Positions 8,122 through 13,221 of a stretch of 13,221 nucleotides of DNA are shown piece by piece (within the stretch, counting starts at the first letter, position 1; every line of letters begins with the position of its first letter). Both the position numbers and the translations under genes were made by a program. Under the pieces are notes generated by a model. The model saw nothing but the letters and a program-made list of their open reading frames with translations. It had not been told where the DNA came from and did no database searches. The stretch is from assembly GCA_910588795.1 (NCBI GenBank), contig CAJURI010000063.1, positions 1 through 13,221 on the forward strand, written 5' to 3'. This DNA is from an uncultured Duncaniella sp. (lineage in GTDB: Bacteria > Bacteroidota > Bacteroidia > Bacteroidales > Muribaculaceae).

Positions 8122-9312
8122 TTATTTCTTTTTGGAGACAGCTGTGATTGTTACTATTACCGGATTGTCGAGCTCATGACGCCACTTCCGGAGATATGCG
8201 AACCATTCGTCGGCGGAACGCGGTGATGTCTCGTCACGTAGTGCAGCCGCTGTTATCGCATAGTGGATTCGGCCTTTGGCATCAGGACGGACTAAAGTAA
8301 GATAATTTACTTCATCTTCAACAGTGTTCAGCAGATATGGCGCGCGAACCGATATCCCAAGCCCTAATGTGTCGGTAACTTCAGGCATATTTTTGTCGGG
8401 CAAGTTGTCACCCCAGCTTCCGGCAAGTCCTTGAGCAGTGATAAATCCTTTATTGTTGTTGATGATTTTCTGGATACCTGTGGCGAAGACCGAGCCTTTG
8501 GGCGCGTTTTTGAGTATGATGTCTACCTCATAATCACGATGCCCCTTGTAGACGGTGTATCTTTGGGTCATGTCGACAGGTGTGCCGTTGTATATCCATC
8601 CCTTATCCTGCACTTCAATTACTGACCGAAGCGGGCCGGATGTGACTACTCTTTGACCACGATTGGTGACAGTGTCTATAGTCGTAGGTCCGGAGCCGTT
8701 CCATCCGCGAAAAGACCCCATAGCCACCGATGTCCCTGCCCATAATATGTCACGTCCATACCCTTGGCTGAGCTGGTCACGGGTAGTATAGAAGCCGGTT
8801 GAATCAAGCTCAAGGCGAGGCCGGTTCTTTGCGTACAGATCGATGCTCTGTCGGTTGTCCATATATACGCGTATGGCATTATACAGCCCTTCGAGGACTG
8901 CACCGTGTCCATAAATGCTGCTGTACATCTGACGGTTGTCAACATCTCCTGGATAGGTTATTGCCGAGATCTTTGGATGTTTTTTGTTTTTGTCGTTGAG
9001 GCGTATATATGCATAAGTTCCGGCTGGGAATTCGGCATCGTTCTCAGCCGATGAAAATTTAATGTTGAGGCGACGTGTCTCGTTGGGTTTCATGTCAATA
9101 AGCATGACAAGTTCATCCGGGATTCCATCGGAATCCATGTCGTCAAGCTGATAGGGCACATCCGGCATCTCTCTGACAGAAACCGAACGGACTTCCCCCG
9201 CAGAAGATGGAATCGGAATCACTACAGGGACATCCTGGCGTGGTTCGGGCAGAGGGTTGCTTGCAGTGACGATGATTGCCGAGACCACAGCTGTTATTAA
9301 AGATGGTATCAT
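8122..9312 (-). CDS. DUF4861 family secreted protein (pectin-utilisation associated)
   Basis: This 396-residue protein looks like the DUF4861 family, recurrently found in pectin and other uronic-acid polysaccharide loci of Bacteroidota; to my knowledge its biochemical role is not settled. Visible features: a hydrophobic N-terminus (IPSLITAVVSAIIVTA), the stretch DDMDSDGIPDELVMLIDM near 57-74 (a DxDxDGxxDE calcium-type loop), YSSIYGHGAVLEG, a tryptophan/glycine-rich middle (DILWAGTSVAMGSFRGWNG) and a C-terminal AYLRKWRHELDNPVIV. The fold is probably beta-rich, as in galactose-mutarotase-like or lyase-accessory proteins, but no catalytic residues can be named. It is the first gene of the minus-strand run, 10 nt before the esterase gene. 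The signal peptide lacks a basic n-region, so the true start could lie slightly elsewhere; the ATG at 9312 is the only good one. Confidence 0.78.
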   Translation of the reverse strand: MIPSLITAVVSAIIVTASNPLPEPRQDVPVVIPIPSSAGEVRSVSVREMPDVPYQLDDMDSDGIPDELVMLIDMKPNETRRLNIKFSSAENDAEFPAGTYAYIRLNDKNKKHPKISAITYPGDVDNRQMYSSIYGHGAVLEGLYNAIRVYMDNRQSIDLYAKNRPRLELDSTGFYTTRDQLSQGYGRDILWAGTSVAMGSFRGWNGSGPTTIDTVTNRGQRVVTSGPLRSVIEVQDKGWIYNGTPVDMTQRYTVYKGHRDYEVDIILKNAPKGSVFATGIQKIINNNKGFITAQGLAGSWGDNLPDKNMPEVTDTLGLGISVRAPYLLNTVEDEVNYLTLVRPDAKGRIHYAITAAALRDETSPRSADEWFAYLRKWRHELDNPVIVTITAVSKKK

Positions 9313-9426
9313 AATATTTGTCTAAGGCTATTGTGAGAATTAAAAAATAAAGGCTCAAAACACAATATTTCCCCTGCACGGGAAAATTATTGGTATTTTG
9401 CGCCTTTATGTGACTGCGGGCAGGAA
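9313..9426 (-). other. Gap between rpoD and the pectin run: no clear promoter or terminator
   Basis: This 114-nt AT-rich spacer lies between the rpoD stop and the DUF4861 start. The only structure seen is a 6-bp inverted repeat (TTTCCC at 9368-9373, GGGAAA at 9380-9385) without a proper T tract on the rpoD strand. There is no perfect TAnnTTTG box; one-mismatch matches (TAATTTTC, TATTTTTT on the minus strand) lack a TTG at the right distance. Either a weak or regulated promoter is present, or rpoD transcripts read through. Confidence 0.4.
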
Positions 9427-10287
9427 TTACTGTCCGAGATAAGCTTTAAGCAGATGGCTTTTCTGTCCCTTAAGCCGACGTATGGCTTTCTCCTTGATCT
9501 GGCGCACACGTTCTCTTGTAAGGTCGAATTTCGCTCCGATCTCTTCAAGTGTCATTTCCTGGCATCCTATGCCGAAAAACATTTTGAGAATCTCTCTTTC
9601 TCGGTCATGTAGCTGCTTGAGAGCGCGGTCCACTTCCTTGGCGAGTGATTCCTGAGTAAGCGTCGAATCCGCCATTGGGGAGTCATCATTGGTGAGCACA
9701 TCAAGCAGACTGTTGTCCTCACCTTCCACAAAAGGAGCATCCACGGAAATGTGTCGGCCCGAGACCTTAAGGGTGTCGGCAATCTTGTCGACAGGCACAT
9801 CAAGACGCTCGGCAAGTTCCTCGGGAGAGGGGCGGCGTTCGTTTTCCTGCTCAAATTTTGACAGGGCTTTGCTTATCTTGTTGAGGGATCCTACCTGATT
9901 GAGCGGCAAGCGCACTATGCGGCTCTGCTCAGCCAATGCCTGAAGGATGGACTGACGAATCCACCATACAGCGTAGGAAATAAATTTGAATCCACGTGTC
10001 TCGTCAAATTTTTGTGCCGCTTTAATCAAGCCGAGATTGCCTTCGTTGATGAGGTCCGGGAGACTGAGTCCCTGATTCTGATACTGTTTTGCTACTGATA
10101 CAACGAAGCGAAGATTGGCACGAACGAGCTTGTCGAGAGCGCGTTGGTCACCTTGGTGAATGCGTTGGGCGAGCTCTACCTCCTCCTCTACAGAGATGAG
10201 CTCCTCACGACCAATTTCCTGAAGAAACTTGTCGAGCGATGCGCTTTCACGATTGGTGATTGATTTGGTGATTTTTAATTGTCTCAT
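9427..10287 (-). CDS. rpoD: Primary RNA polymerase sigma factor (sigma-70, Bacteroidota type)
   Basis: This is the housekeeping sigma factor that directs RNA polymerase to promoters of the TTTG/TAnnTTTG type. At 286 residues it has the compact form usual in Bacteroidota, lacking region 1.1. Region 1.2 is at SASLDKFLQEIGREELI (16-32). Region 2 spans NLRFVVSVAKQYQNQGLSLPDL to KFISYAVWWIRQSI (core binding and -10 recognition). Region 3 holds RIVRLPLNQVGSLNKISKAL and PSPEELAERLDVP. Region 4 ends with HDREREILKMFFGI and MTLEEIGAKFDLTRERVRQI, the -35-type helix-turn-helix. It is transcribed away from the GT5 gene from a promoter in the shared 197-nt region, with a predicted leader of only about 20 nt. 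The next gene in the same direction is the pectin run, 114 nt away. Confidence 0.96.
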   Translation of the reverse strand: MRQLKITKSITNRESASLDKFLQEIGREELISVEEEVELAQRIHQGDQRALDKLVRANLRFVVSVAKQYQNQGLSLPDLINEGNLGLIKAAQKFDETRGFKFISYAVWWIRQSILQALAEQSRIVRLPLNQVGSLNKISKALSKFEQENERRPSPEELAERLDVPVDKIADTLKVSGRHISVDAPFVEGEDNSLLDVLTNDDSPMADSTLTQESLAKEVDRALKQLHDREREILKMFFGIGCQEMTLEEIGAKFDLTRERVRQIKEKAIRRLKGQKSHLLKAYLGQ

Positions 10288-10313
10288 GTCTTACTTAACG
10301 CACAATTAACGTG

Positions 10314-10321
10314 CAAAGTTA
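10314..10321 (-). promoter_or_regulatory. -7 box (TAACTTTG on the minus strand) of rpoD
   Basis: An exact match to TAnnTTTG, identical to the box of the divergent gene. The expected transcript start is near 10307, about 20 nt before the rpoD ATG. No clear TTTG -33 element is visible at the usual distance. Confidence 0.65.
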
Positions 10322-10426
10322 CGAAAATATTGCATAAAAGTGTCTAAATTGATGCTTAAAAATTGATAAACAATAAAACGCGGGGATTTTGGCGGCTGAA
10401 ATGACAATTGTTTCGGAAAAAATTCG

Positions 10427-10434
10427 TAACTTTG
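10427..10434 (+). promoter_or_regulatory. -7 box (TAACTTTG) of the GT5 gene promoter
   Basis: An exact match to the Bacteroidota -7 consensus TAnnTTTG, placing the transcript start near 10440 and giving a leader of about 45 nt before the ATG at 10485. The predicted start falls inside the adjacent inverted repeat. Confidence 0.7.
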
Positions 10435-10437
10435 TAA

Positions 10438-10457
10438 CGCGGATTGTTGTATCCGCG
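10438..10457 (+). promoter_or_regulatory. Inverted repeat at the predicted GT5 transcript start
   Basis: CGCGGAT at 10438-10444 and ATCCGCG at 10451-10457 are perfect complements around a 6-nt loop (TGTTGT). The repeat lies immediately 3' of the -7 box, so it could be a dyad operator or, as RNA, a stable hairpin at the very 5' end of the leader. No T tract follows, so it is not a terminator. Confidence 0.55.
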
Positions 10458-10484
10458 CCCTATCTAACAGCATTAACCATCCAA

Positions 10485-11315
10485 ATGGAGGCAAAAAAAG
10501 TTTTATTCATCTCACAGGAGGTATATCCTTATGTCCCCGAAACATCTATGTCAAAACTCGGATGTGATATACCGCAATCGATTCACGGCAGAGAATTTGA
10601 AGTGAGGATATTCACTCCCAAATACGGGTGCATCAACGAGCGTCGAAATCAGTTGCATGAAGTGATACGCCTGTCCGGTCTCAATCTGATGATTGATGAC
10701 AACGACCACCCTTTGATAATAAAGGTGGCTACCCTTTTGCCATCGCGCATGCAGGTATATTTCATCGACAATGACGATTATTTTCGCCCTCTGCCCGACA
10801 AAGGTCTTGAGACCGAGGCCATACCTGAGGATAATGATGAAAGATTAATGTTCTTCACGGCAGGTGTGATGGAGACTGTAAAGAAATTGCGTTGGCAGCC
10901 CTCGATAATACATTGCAGTGGATGGGTGTCGGCTCTTGCCCCTTTATACCTGCGCACAAAATATGCGGATGATCCTACGTTCCGGACCTCTAAAATAGTT
11001 TACGCGCTACAGCCTGAGAGATTTGACGGCACTTTGGATCCTAGGCTTGTTGAAAAGCTTGAGCAGAACGAATTTCCGTCGGAAAGCTTGTCGGCAATAT
11101 CAGGTACCCCGGTTGATTATCTTGCGCTCAATAAATTTGCAATAGATTATTCTGATGCCGTTATGCAGGTTACGGAGGATGTTGACCCTGCGCTTATAGA
11201 ATATGCCCGCAATTCCGGAAAACCATTTCTCGAATTCACTCCGGCAGAGGAGCGGAAGAAAAAGATGTCCGAGTTTTACAGAGGGCTCATAGGTGATGAT
11301 GAAAATGACTTTTAA
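10485..11315 (+). CDS. Half-length GT5 'glycogen/starch synthase' protein with degenerate motifs
   Basis: This 276-residue protein corresponds only to the N-terminal Rossmann domain of GT5 glycogen/starch synthases (usually 470 residues or more). It starts well (KKVLFISQEVYPYVPETSMSKLG), but the KTGGLGDV loop that binds ADP-glucose is replaced by PETSMSKLG, and the HxHDW stretch reads HCSGWVSALAPLYLR. The C-terminal nucleotide-sugar domain is absent: the protein ends in a charged helix (PAEERKKKMSEFYRGL) and an acidic tail. Similar short proteins recur in Bacteroidota, so this is a lineage family rather than a fresh truncation. Normal synthase activity is unlikely; a regulatory or binding role is inference. 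The start is the ATG at 10485, where the family N-terminus begins; the frame open from 10389 crosses the promoter box and is rejected. A DUF4270 lipoprotein follows about 60 nt downstream. Confidence 0.85.
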   Translation: MEAKKVLFISQEVYPYVPETSMSKLGCDIPQSIHGREFEVRIFTPKYGCINERRNQLHEVIRLSGLNLMIDDNDHPLIIKVATLLPSRMQVYFIDNDDYFRPLPDKGLETEAIPEDNDERLMFFTAGVMETVKKLRWQPSIIHCSGWVSALAPLYLRTKYADDPTFRTSKIVYALQPERFDGTLDPRLVEKLEQNEFPSESLSAISGTPVDYLALNKFAIDYSDAVMQVTEDVDPALIEYARNSGKPFLEFTPAEERKKKMSEFYRGLIGDDENDF

Positions 11316-11376
11316 TCCCACACGAAACAAACGTCAATAAATGCCTCCGGGAAAGTCCGGGGCTATGTTAACAAAC

Positions 11377-12801
11377 ATGAAACGCTTTTACCCCTTTATA
11401 TTTATAGTAGTTGCTGCTCTTATGGCGGCATCCTGCGATGAATCCACCACGCAAGCCGGCAGTTCTCTGGTTGAAGATGAAGTGGAGATCGTATATGACT
11501 CGTCATTCTCCACTACAGGAATTTCTGATCCAAACACATCAGTGCACTCCAGGACTATCCTGCAGCTCCTCGGCCGACTTAACGCAAAGGGTTACGGGGA
11601 GTTCTCTTCCGATATAGTATGTCAGTATATGTCGGCAGCCAATGTGGACACCACAAACACCACCGCCAATGACATTGATTCGGTCAAACTTCTTCTTTTA
11701 ATGTATAAAGGAGGGTTTGCCGGTGACTCTGTTGTGCCGATGGGATTGACAGTATATCCCCTCACACAGCAATTGCCCACCAATATGGAAAGCAACTTCG
11801 ATCCATCCGGAATGTACGATCCCAACCCCATAGGATCTGTGTCATATTCGGCACTGTTTGACGGATCGCCTGATGTCGGGATTGACTCGGAGGGAAGCCT
11901 TTACAAACAGATTGTGGTTGACCTGCCAAAACAGATAGGTATTGATCTTTATAATCTTTACAAGAGGTCGCCACAGACTCTTTCTTCTCCTACGGAGTTT
12001 GCCAAATGGTTCCCGGGGTTATACATTACCACATCATTCGGTTCCGGGCGTGTGATCAGGATAAGCAATAATTCCATTCAGGTCTATTACCACTCCAAAC
12101 ATCGCATAGGGGAGGACACGAGCAATCCAAGGGACACTATTATCAAACATGTGGGTTCCTATATGGCAGTGACCCCCGAGGTCTATACCAACAATAATAT
12201 TTCATATAATATGAGCCCTGACCTTGCGGCTCTCGCCAATTCCGGTAAATCCATACTTGTCGGACCGTTGGGATATGACGTCGAATTCAAATTCCCGGCA
12301 CGTGACATTTTAAGAAAATACAAAGAACAGGCAGGTGAGCTCGCAATAGTAAATTCTCTTTCGTTCTCAATACCGGCAATAGAGATCGAGAACAATTACG
12401 GTATCGCACCTCCTCCATATATCCTGATGGTCAAAAAATCTCAGAAGGATAAATTCTTCTCCTCGCTCAGCGTGAATGACAATATGTCCTCATTTTATGC
12501 CGCATATGATTCTAAAACTAAGAAATACAATTTCTCATCAATGCTGAGCTACATAAATGACATTATAAAACGAGGAGAGGTGACTGCTGACGATGAAGAG
12601 TTCGTCGTATGCCCCGTGAATGTGTCATATTACCCGTCGGCAAGTTCATCCAATTACTATTCATATTATTACTACGGATACTCCACAGCAGCTACGGCTC
12701 GCATAAGTTCCATCTCGCCATATGTGACAGAACCTGTAATGGTCCAGCTTGACTTTGAGAACGCCAAAATAGATTTCTCTTTCAGCAAGCAGACTCTCTA
12801 A
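11377..12801 (+). CDS. DUF4270 family lipoprotein
   Basis: This is a predicted envelope lipoprotein of 474 residues, most like the DUF4270 family of Bacteroidota, whose function is unknown. The start at 11377 gives MKRFYPFIFIVVAALM followed by AASC, a lipobox with Cys20 as the lipidated residue; the Asp-Glu directly after Cys would be compatible with export to the cell surface, which is inference. ATGs at 11341 and 11365 are in frame but would put extra residues before the signal peptide. The mature part is beta-rich with many Ser, Thr, Asn and Tyr residues and repeated bulky hydrophobics; typical stretches are DSVKLLLLMYKGGFAGDS and SILVGPLGYDVEFKFPA. Near residues 432-446 there is a Ser/Tyr-rich tract (SSSNYYSYYYYGYS). 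It probably shares the GT5 promoter. No terminator is obvious behind it, only an imperfect 8-bp stem at 12803-12828. Confidence 0.85.
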   Translation: MKRFYPFIFIVVAALMAASCDESTTQAGSSLVEDEVEIVYDSSFSTTGISDPNTSVHSRTILQLLGRLNAKGYGEFSSDIVCQYMSAANVDTTNTTANDIDSVKLLLLMYKGGFAGDSVVPMGLTVYPLTQQLPTNMESNFDPSGMYDPNPIGSVSYSALFDGSPDVGIDSEGSLYKQIVVDLPKQIGIDLYNLYKRSPQTLSSPTEFAKWFPGLYITTSFGSGRVIRISNNSIQVYYHSKHRIGEDTSNPRDTIIKHVGSYMAVTPEVYTNNNISYNMSPDLAALANSGKSILVGPLGYDVEFKFPARDILRKYKEQAGELAIVNSLSFSIPAIEIENNYGIAPPPYILMVKKSQKDKFFSSLSVNDNMSSFYAAYDSKTKKYNFSSMLSYINDIIKRGEVTADDEEFVVCPVNVSYYPSASSSNYYSYYYYGYSTAATARISSISPYVTEPVMVQLDFENAKIDFSFSKQTL

Positions 12802-12841
12802 AAATATTGCTTTATGCTATGCGATATTAAGAAATAATTCT

Positions 12842-12849
12842 TACCTTTG
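12842..12849 (+). promoter_or_regulatory. -7 box (TACCTTTG) of tRNA-Thr
   Basis: An exact TAnnTTTG match 20 nt upstream of the tRNA-Thr 5' end, giving a short leader. It overlaps the right arm of a 6-bp inverted repeat (TAAGAA at 12828-12833, TTCTTA at 12838-12843). No convincing -33 TTTG is visible. Confidence 0.6.
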
Positions 12850-12868
12850 CACTGCTGAAAGCAAGAAA

Positions 12869-12943
12869 GCCGCAATAGCTCAGTCGGTAGAGCATTTCAT
12901 TCGTAACGAAAAGGTCGTGGGTTCGAGTCCCACTCGCGGCTCA
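12869..12943 (+). tRNA. tRNA-Thr (anticodon CGT), with two A-C mismatches
   Basis: A full cloverleaf can be folded. The acceptor 12869-12875 pairs with 12934-12940, the D stem GCTC/GAGC is at 12878-12881 and 12890-12893, the anticodon stem is 12895-12899 with 12907-12911, and the T stem is 12917-12921 with 12929-12933 around TTCGAGT. The loop TTCGTAA gives anticodon CGT at 12902-12904, reading ACG. Two pairs are A-C mismatches: 12874/12935 in the acceptor and 12899/12907 next to the anticodon loop. Discriminator T is followed by CA and then TAG, so CCA is not encoded, unlike the two tRNAs at the left edge. Confidence 0.9.
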
Positions 12944-12945
12944 TA

Positions 12946-12981
12946 GAATAGCTGATAATCGTTTGGTTATCAGCTATTTCT
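12946..12981 (+). terminator. Hairpin behind tRNA-Thr, likely terminator
   Basis: A perfect 12-bp inverted repeat (AATAGCTGATAA at 12947-12958 with TTATCAGCTATT at 12967-12978) extends inward by a T-G and a C-G pair to a GTTT tetraloop. It begins three bases after the tRNA. The T run after it is short (ATTTCTGT), so termination is probable but weaker than at 221-262. Confidence 0.7.
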
Positions 12982-12989
12982 GTAAATTC

Positions 12990-13010
12990 GGGTATAAACA
13001 GGGTATAAAC
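12990..13010. repeat. Tandem direct repeat GGGTATAAAC x2, 11-bp period
   Basis: GGGTATAAAC occurs at 12990-12999 and again at 13001-13010, separated by one A. The one-helical-turn spacing is typical of adjacent protein-binding sites. It lies just behind the tRNA-Thr hairpin in a non-coding stretch. Confidence 0.7.
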
Positions 13011-13033
13011 TTTCGACATAAAATATACTTCTG

Positions 13034-13051
13034 AAGAGAACCAAAGAGAAC
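13034..13051. repeat. Tandem direct repeat AAGAGAAC x2, 10-bp period
   Basis: AAGAGAAC occurs at 13034-13041 and 13044-13051. It sits 24 bp after the GGGTATAAAC pair; a 12-bp perfect palindrome AAATTGCAATTT follows at 13076-13087. Together they make 12990-13087 unusually structured for its size. No gene is evident in it. Confidence 0.6.
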
Positions 13052-13104
13052 TCATGCTGTTCTAATTCTAAGGACAAATTGCAATTTTCCTCAAACACAT
13101 CCCC

Positions 13105-13221
13105 ATGATAAACGAGCTTATTCAAAACCTCATCACCATCAATAAATCCATCGAAGGACAAGAAATGGGGTCAAGCCGAATTCCCGGTGCATTTGTTACA
13201 ATCGAGAGGATAAAGTGTTAA
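13105..13221 (+). CDS. Doubtful 38-codon ORF at the right edge
   Basis: An ATG at 13105 opens a 38-residue frame (MINELIQNLITINKSIEG, then QEMGSSRIPGAFVTIERIKC) that ends at TAA exactly on the last base of the window. The first 18 residues look like an amphipathic helix; the rest has no recognisable motif. An in-frame stop at 13069-13071 bars extension upstream past an ATG. It could be a small protein, a remnant, or chance. Confidence 0.25.
   Translation: MINELIQNLITINKSIEGQEMGSSRIPGAFVTIERIKC

Larger units (their letters stand above)
10288..10484. promoter_or_regulatory. Divergent promoter region between rpoD and the GT5 gene
   Basis: This 197-nt region carries two back-to-back Bacteroidota promoters. 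For rpoD (minus strand) a perfect TAACTTTG box is the complement of 10314-10321; TTAACG is repeated at 10295-10300 and 10306-10311 in its short leader. For the GT5 gene (plus) the same octamer TAACTTTG is at 10427-10434, with a possible TTG at 10408-10410 (spacing a little short at 16 nt). Just after the second box, CGCGGAT (10438-10444) and ATCCGCG (10451-10457) form a perfect 7-bp inverted repeat. Confidence 0.75.

Noticed and set aside
10389..10484. 32-codon N-terminal extension of the GT5 protein
   Set aside because: It overlaps the perfect TAACTTTG box and the dyad at the predicted transcript start, and the family N-terminus begins at the ATG at 10485.
12803..12828. Intrinsic terminator after the DUF4270 gene
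   Set aside because: AATATTGC and GCGATATT pair imperfectly (one G-U) around a 10-nt loop, but A-rich sequence rather than a T run follows.
12970..13161. 63-codon minus-strand ORF in the right tail
   Set aside because: It needs a TTG start, shows no recognisable motif, and overlaps the tRNA-Thr hairpin and the tandem repeats.
1..13221. CRISPR array, transposase, phage or defence system
   Set aside because: I saw no regularly spaced repeat array, no terminal inverted repeats and no protein with such motifs on either strand.

Overview
The window looks like chromosomal DNA from a Bacteroidota bacterium, most likely order Bacteroidales, with Muribaculaceae as a tentative guess. Four observations support this. 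Perfect TAnnTTTG promoter -7 boxes occur upstream of the divergent rpoD/GT5 pair and of tRNA-Thr. The primary sigma factor is the short 286-residue type without region 1.1. Clear Shine-Dalgarno sequences are absent. Several families are typical of the phylum: a DUF4270 lipoprotein, a half-length GT5 'glycogen/starch synthase', an HMA-AraC regulator and DUF4861. Names rest on motif recognition by eye; no database search was run.

Layout, left to right. Positions 1-259 hold the 3' part of tRNA-Gly(GCC), tRNA-Leu(GAG) and a strong intrinsic terminator. Positions 323-2797 (+) hold a small secreted protein of unknown function, directly abutted by topB (DNA topoisomerase III, TTG start). Positions 2824-9312 (-) are a tightly packed run read right to left: a DUF4861 protein, a CE12-type rhamnogalacturonan acetylesterase, a GH28 pectin hydrolase, tilS, an HMA-AraC regulator and a LolC/E-FtsX-type permease. 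Spacings are 10 nt, 13 nt, an ATGA overlap, a TAATG overlap and about 20 nt, so this is probably one operon, or two overlapping ones. rpoD (9427-10287, -) lies upstream of it in the same direction.

A 197-nt intergenic region (10288-10484) carries back-to-back promoters. To the right (+) lie the half-length GT5 protein and a DUF4270 lipoprotein, then tRNA-Thr(CGT) with a hairpin behind it. A 240-nt tail follows, with short tandem repeats and one doubtful 38-codon ORF that ends exactly at the window edge.

How the genes work together. The three extracytoplasmic proteins DUF4861, CE12 and GH28 form a small module for rhamnogalacturonan/pectin breakdown: the esterase removes acetyl groups and the GH28 enzyme cuts the galacturonic-acid-containing backbone. 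It has no SusC/SusD pair or hybrid two-component sensor beside it. Instead it is physically coupled to tRNA-Ile maturation (TilS) and a putative metal-sensing regulator. The rest is housekeeping: transcription (RpoD), DNA topology (TopB), tRNAs and envelope functions.

I found no CRISPR array, transposase, phage gene or obvious defence system. The best candidates for a second look are the pectin-tilS-HMA/AraC coupling, the degenerate GT5 protein with a hairpin at its predicted transcript start, and the repeat-bearing tail after an unusual tRNA-Thr.
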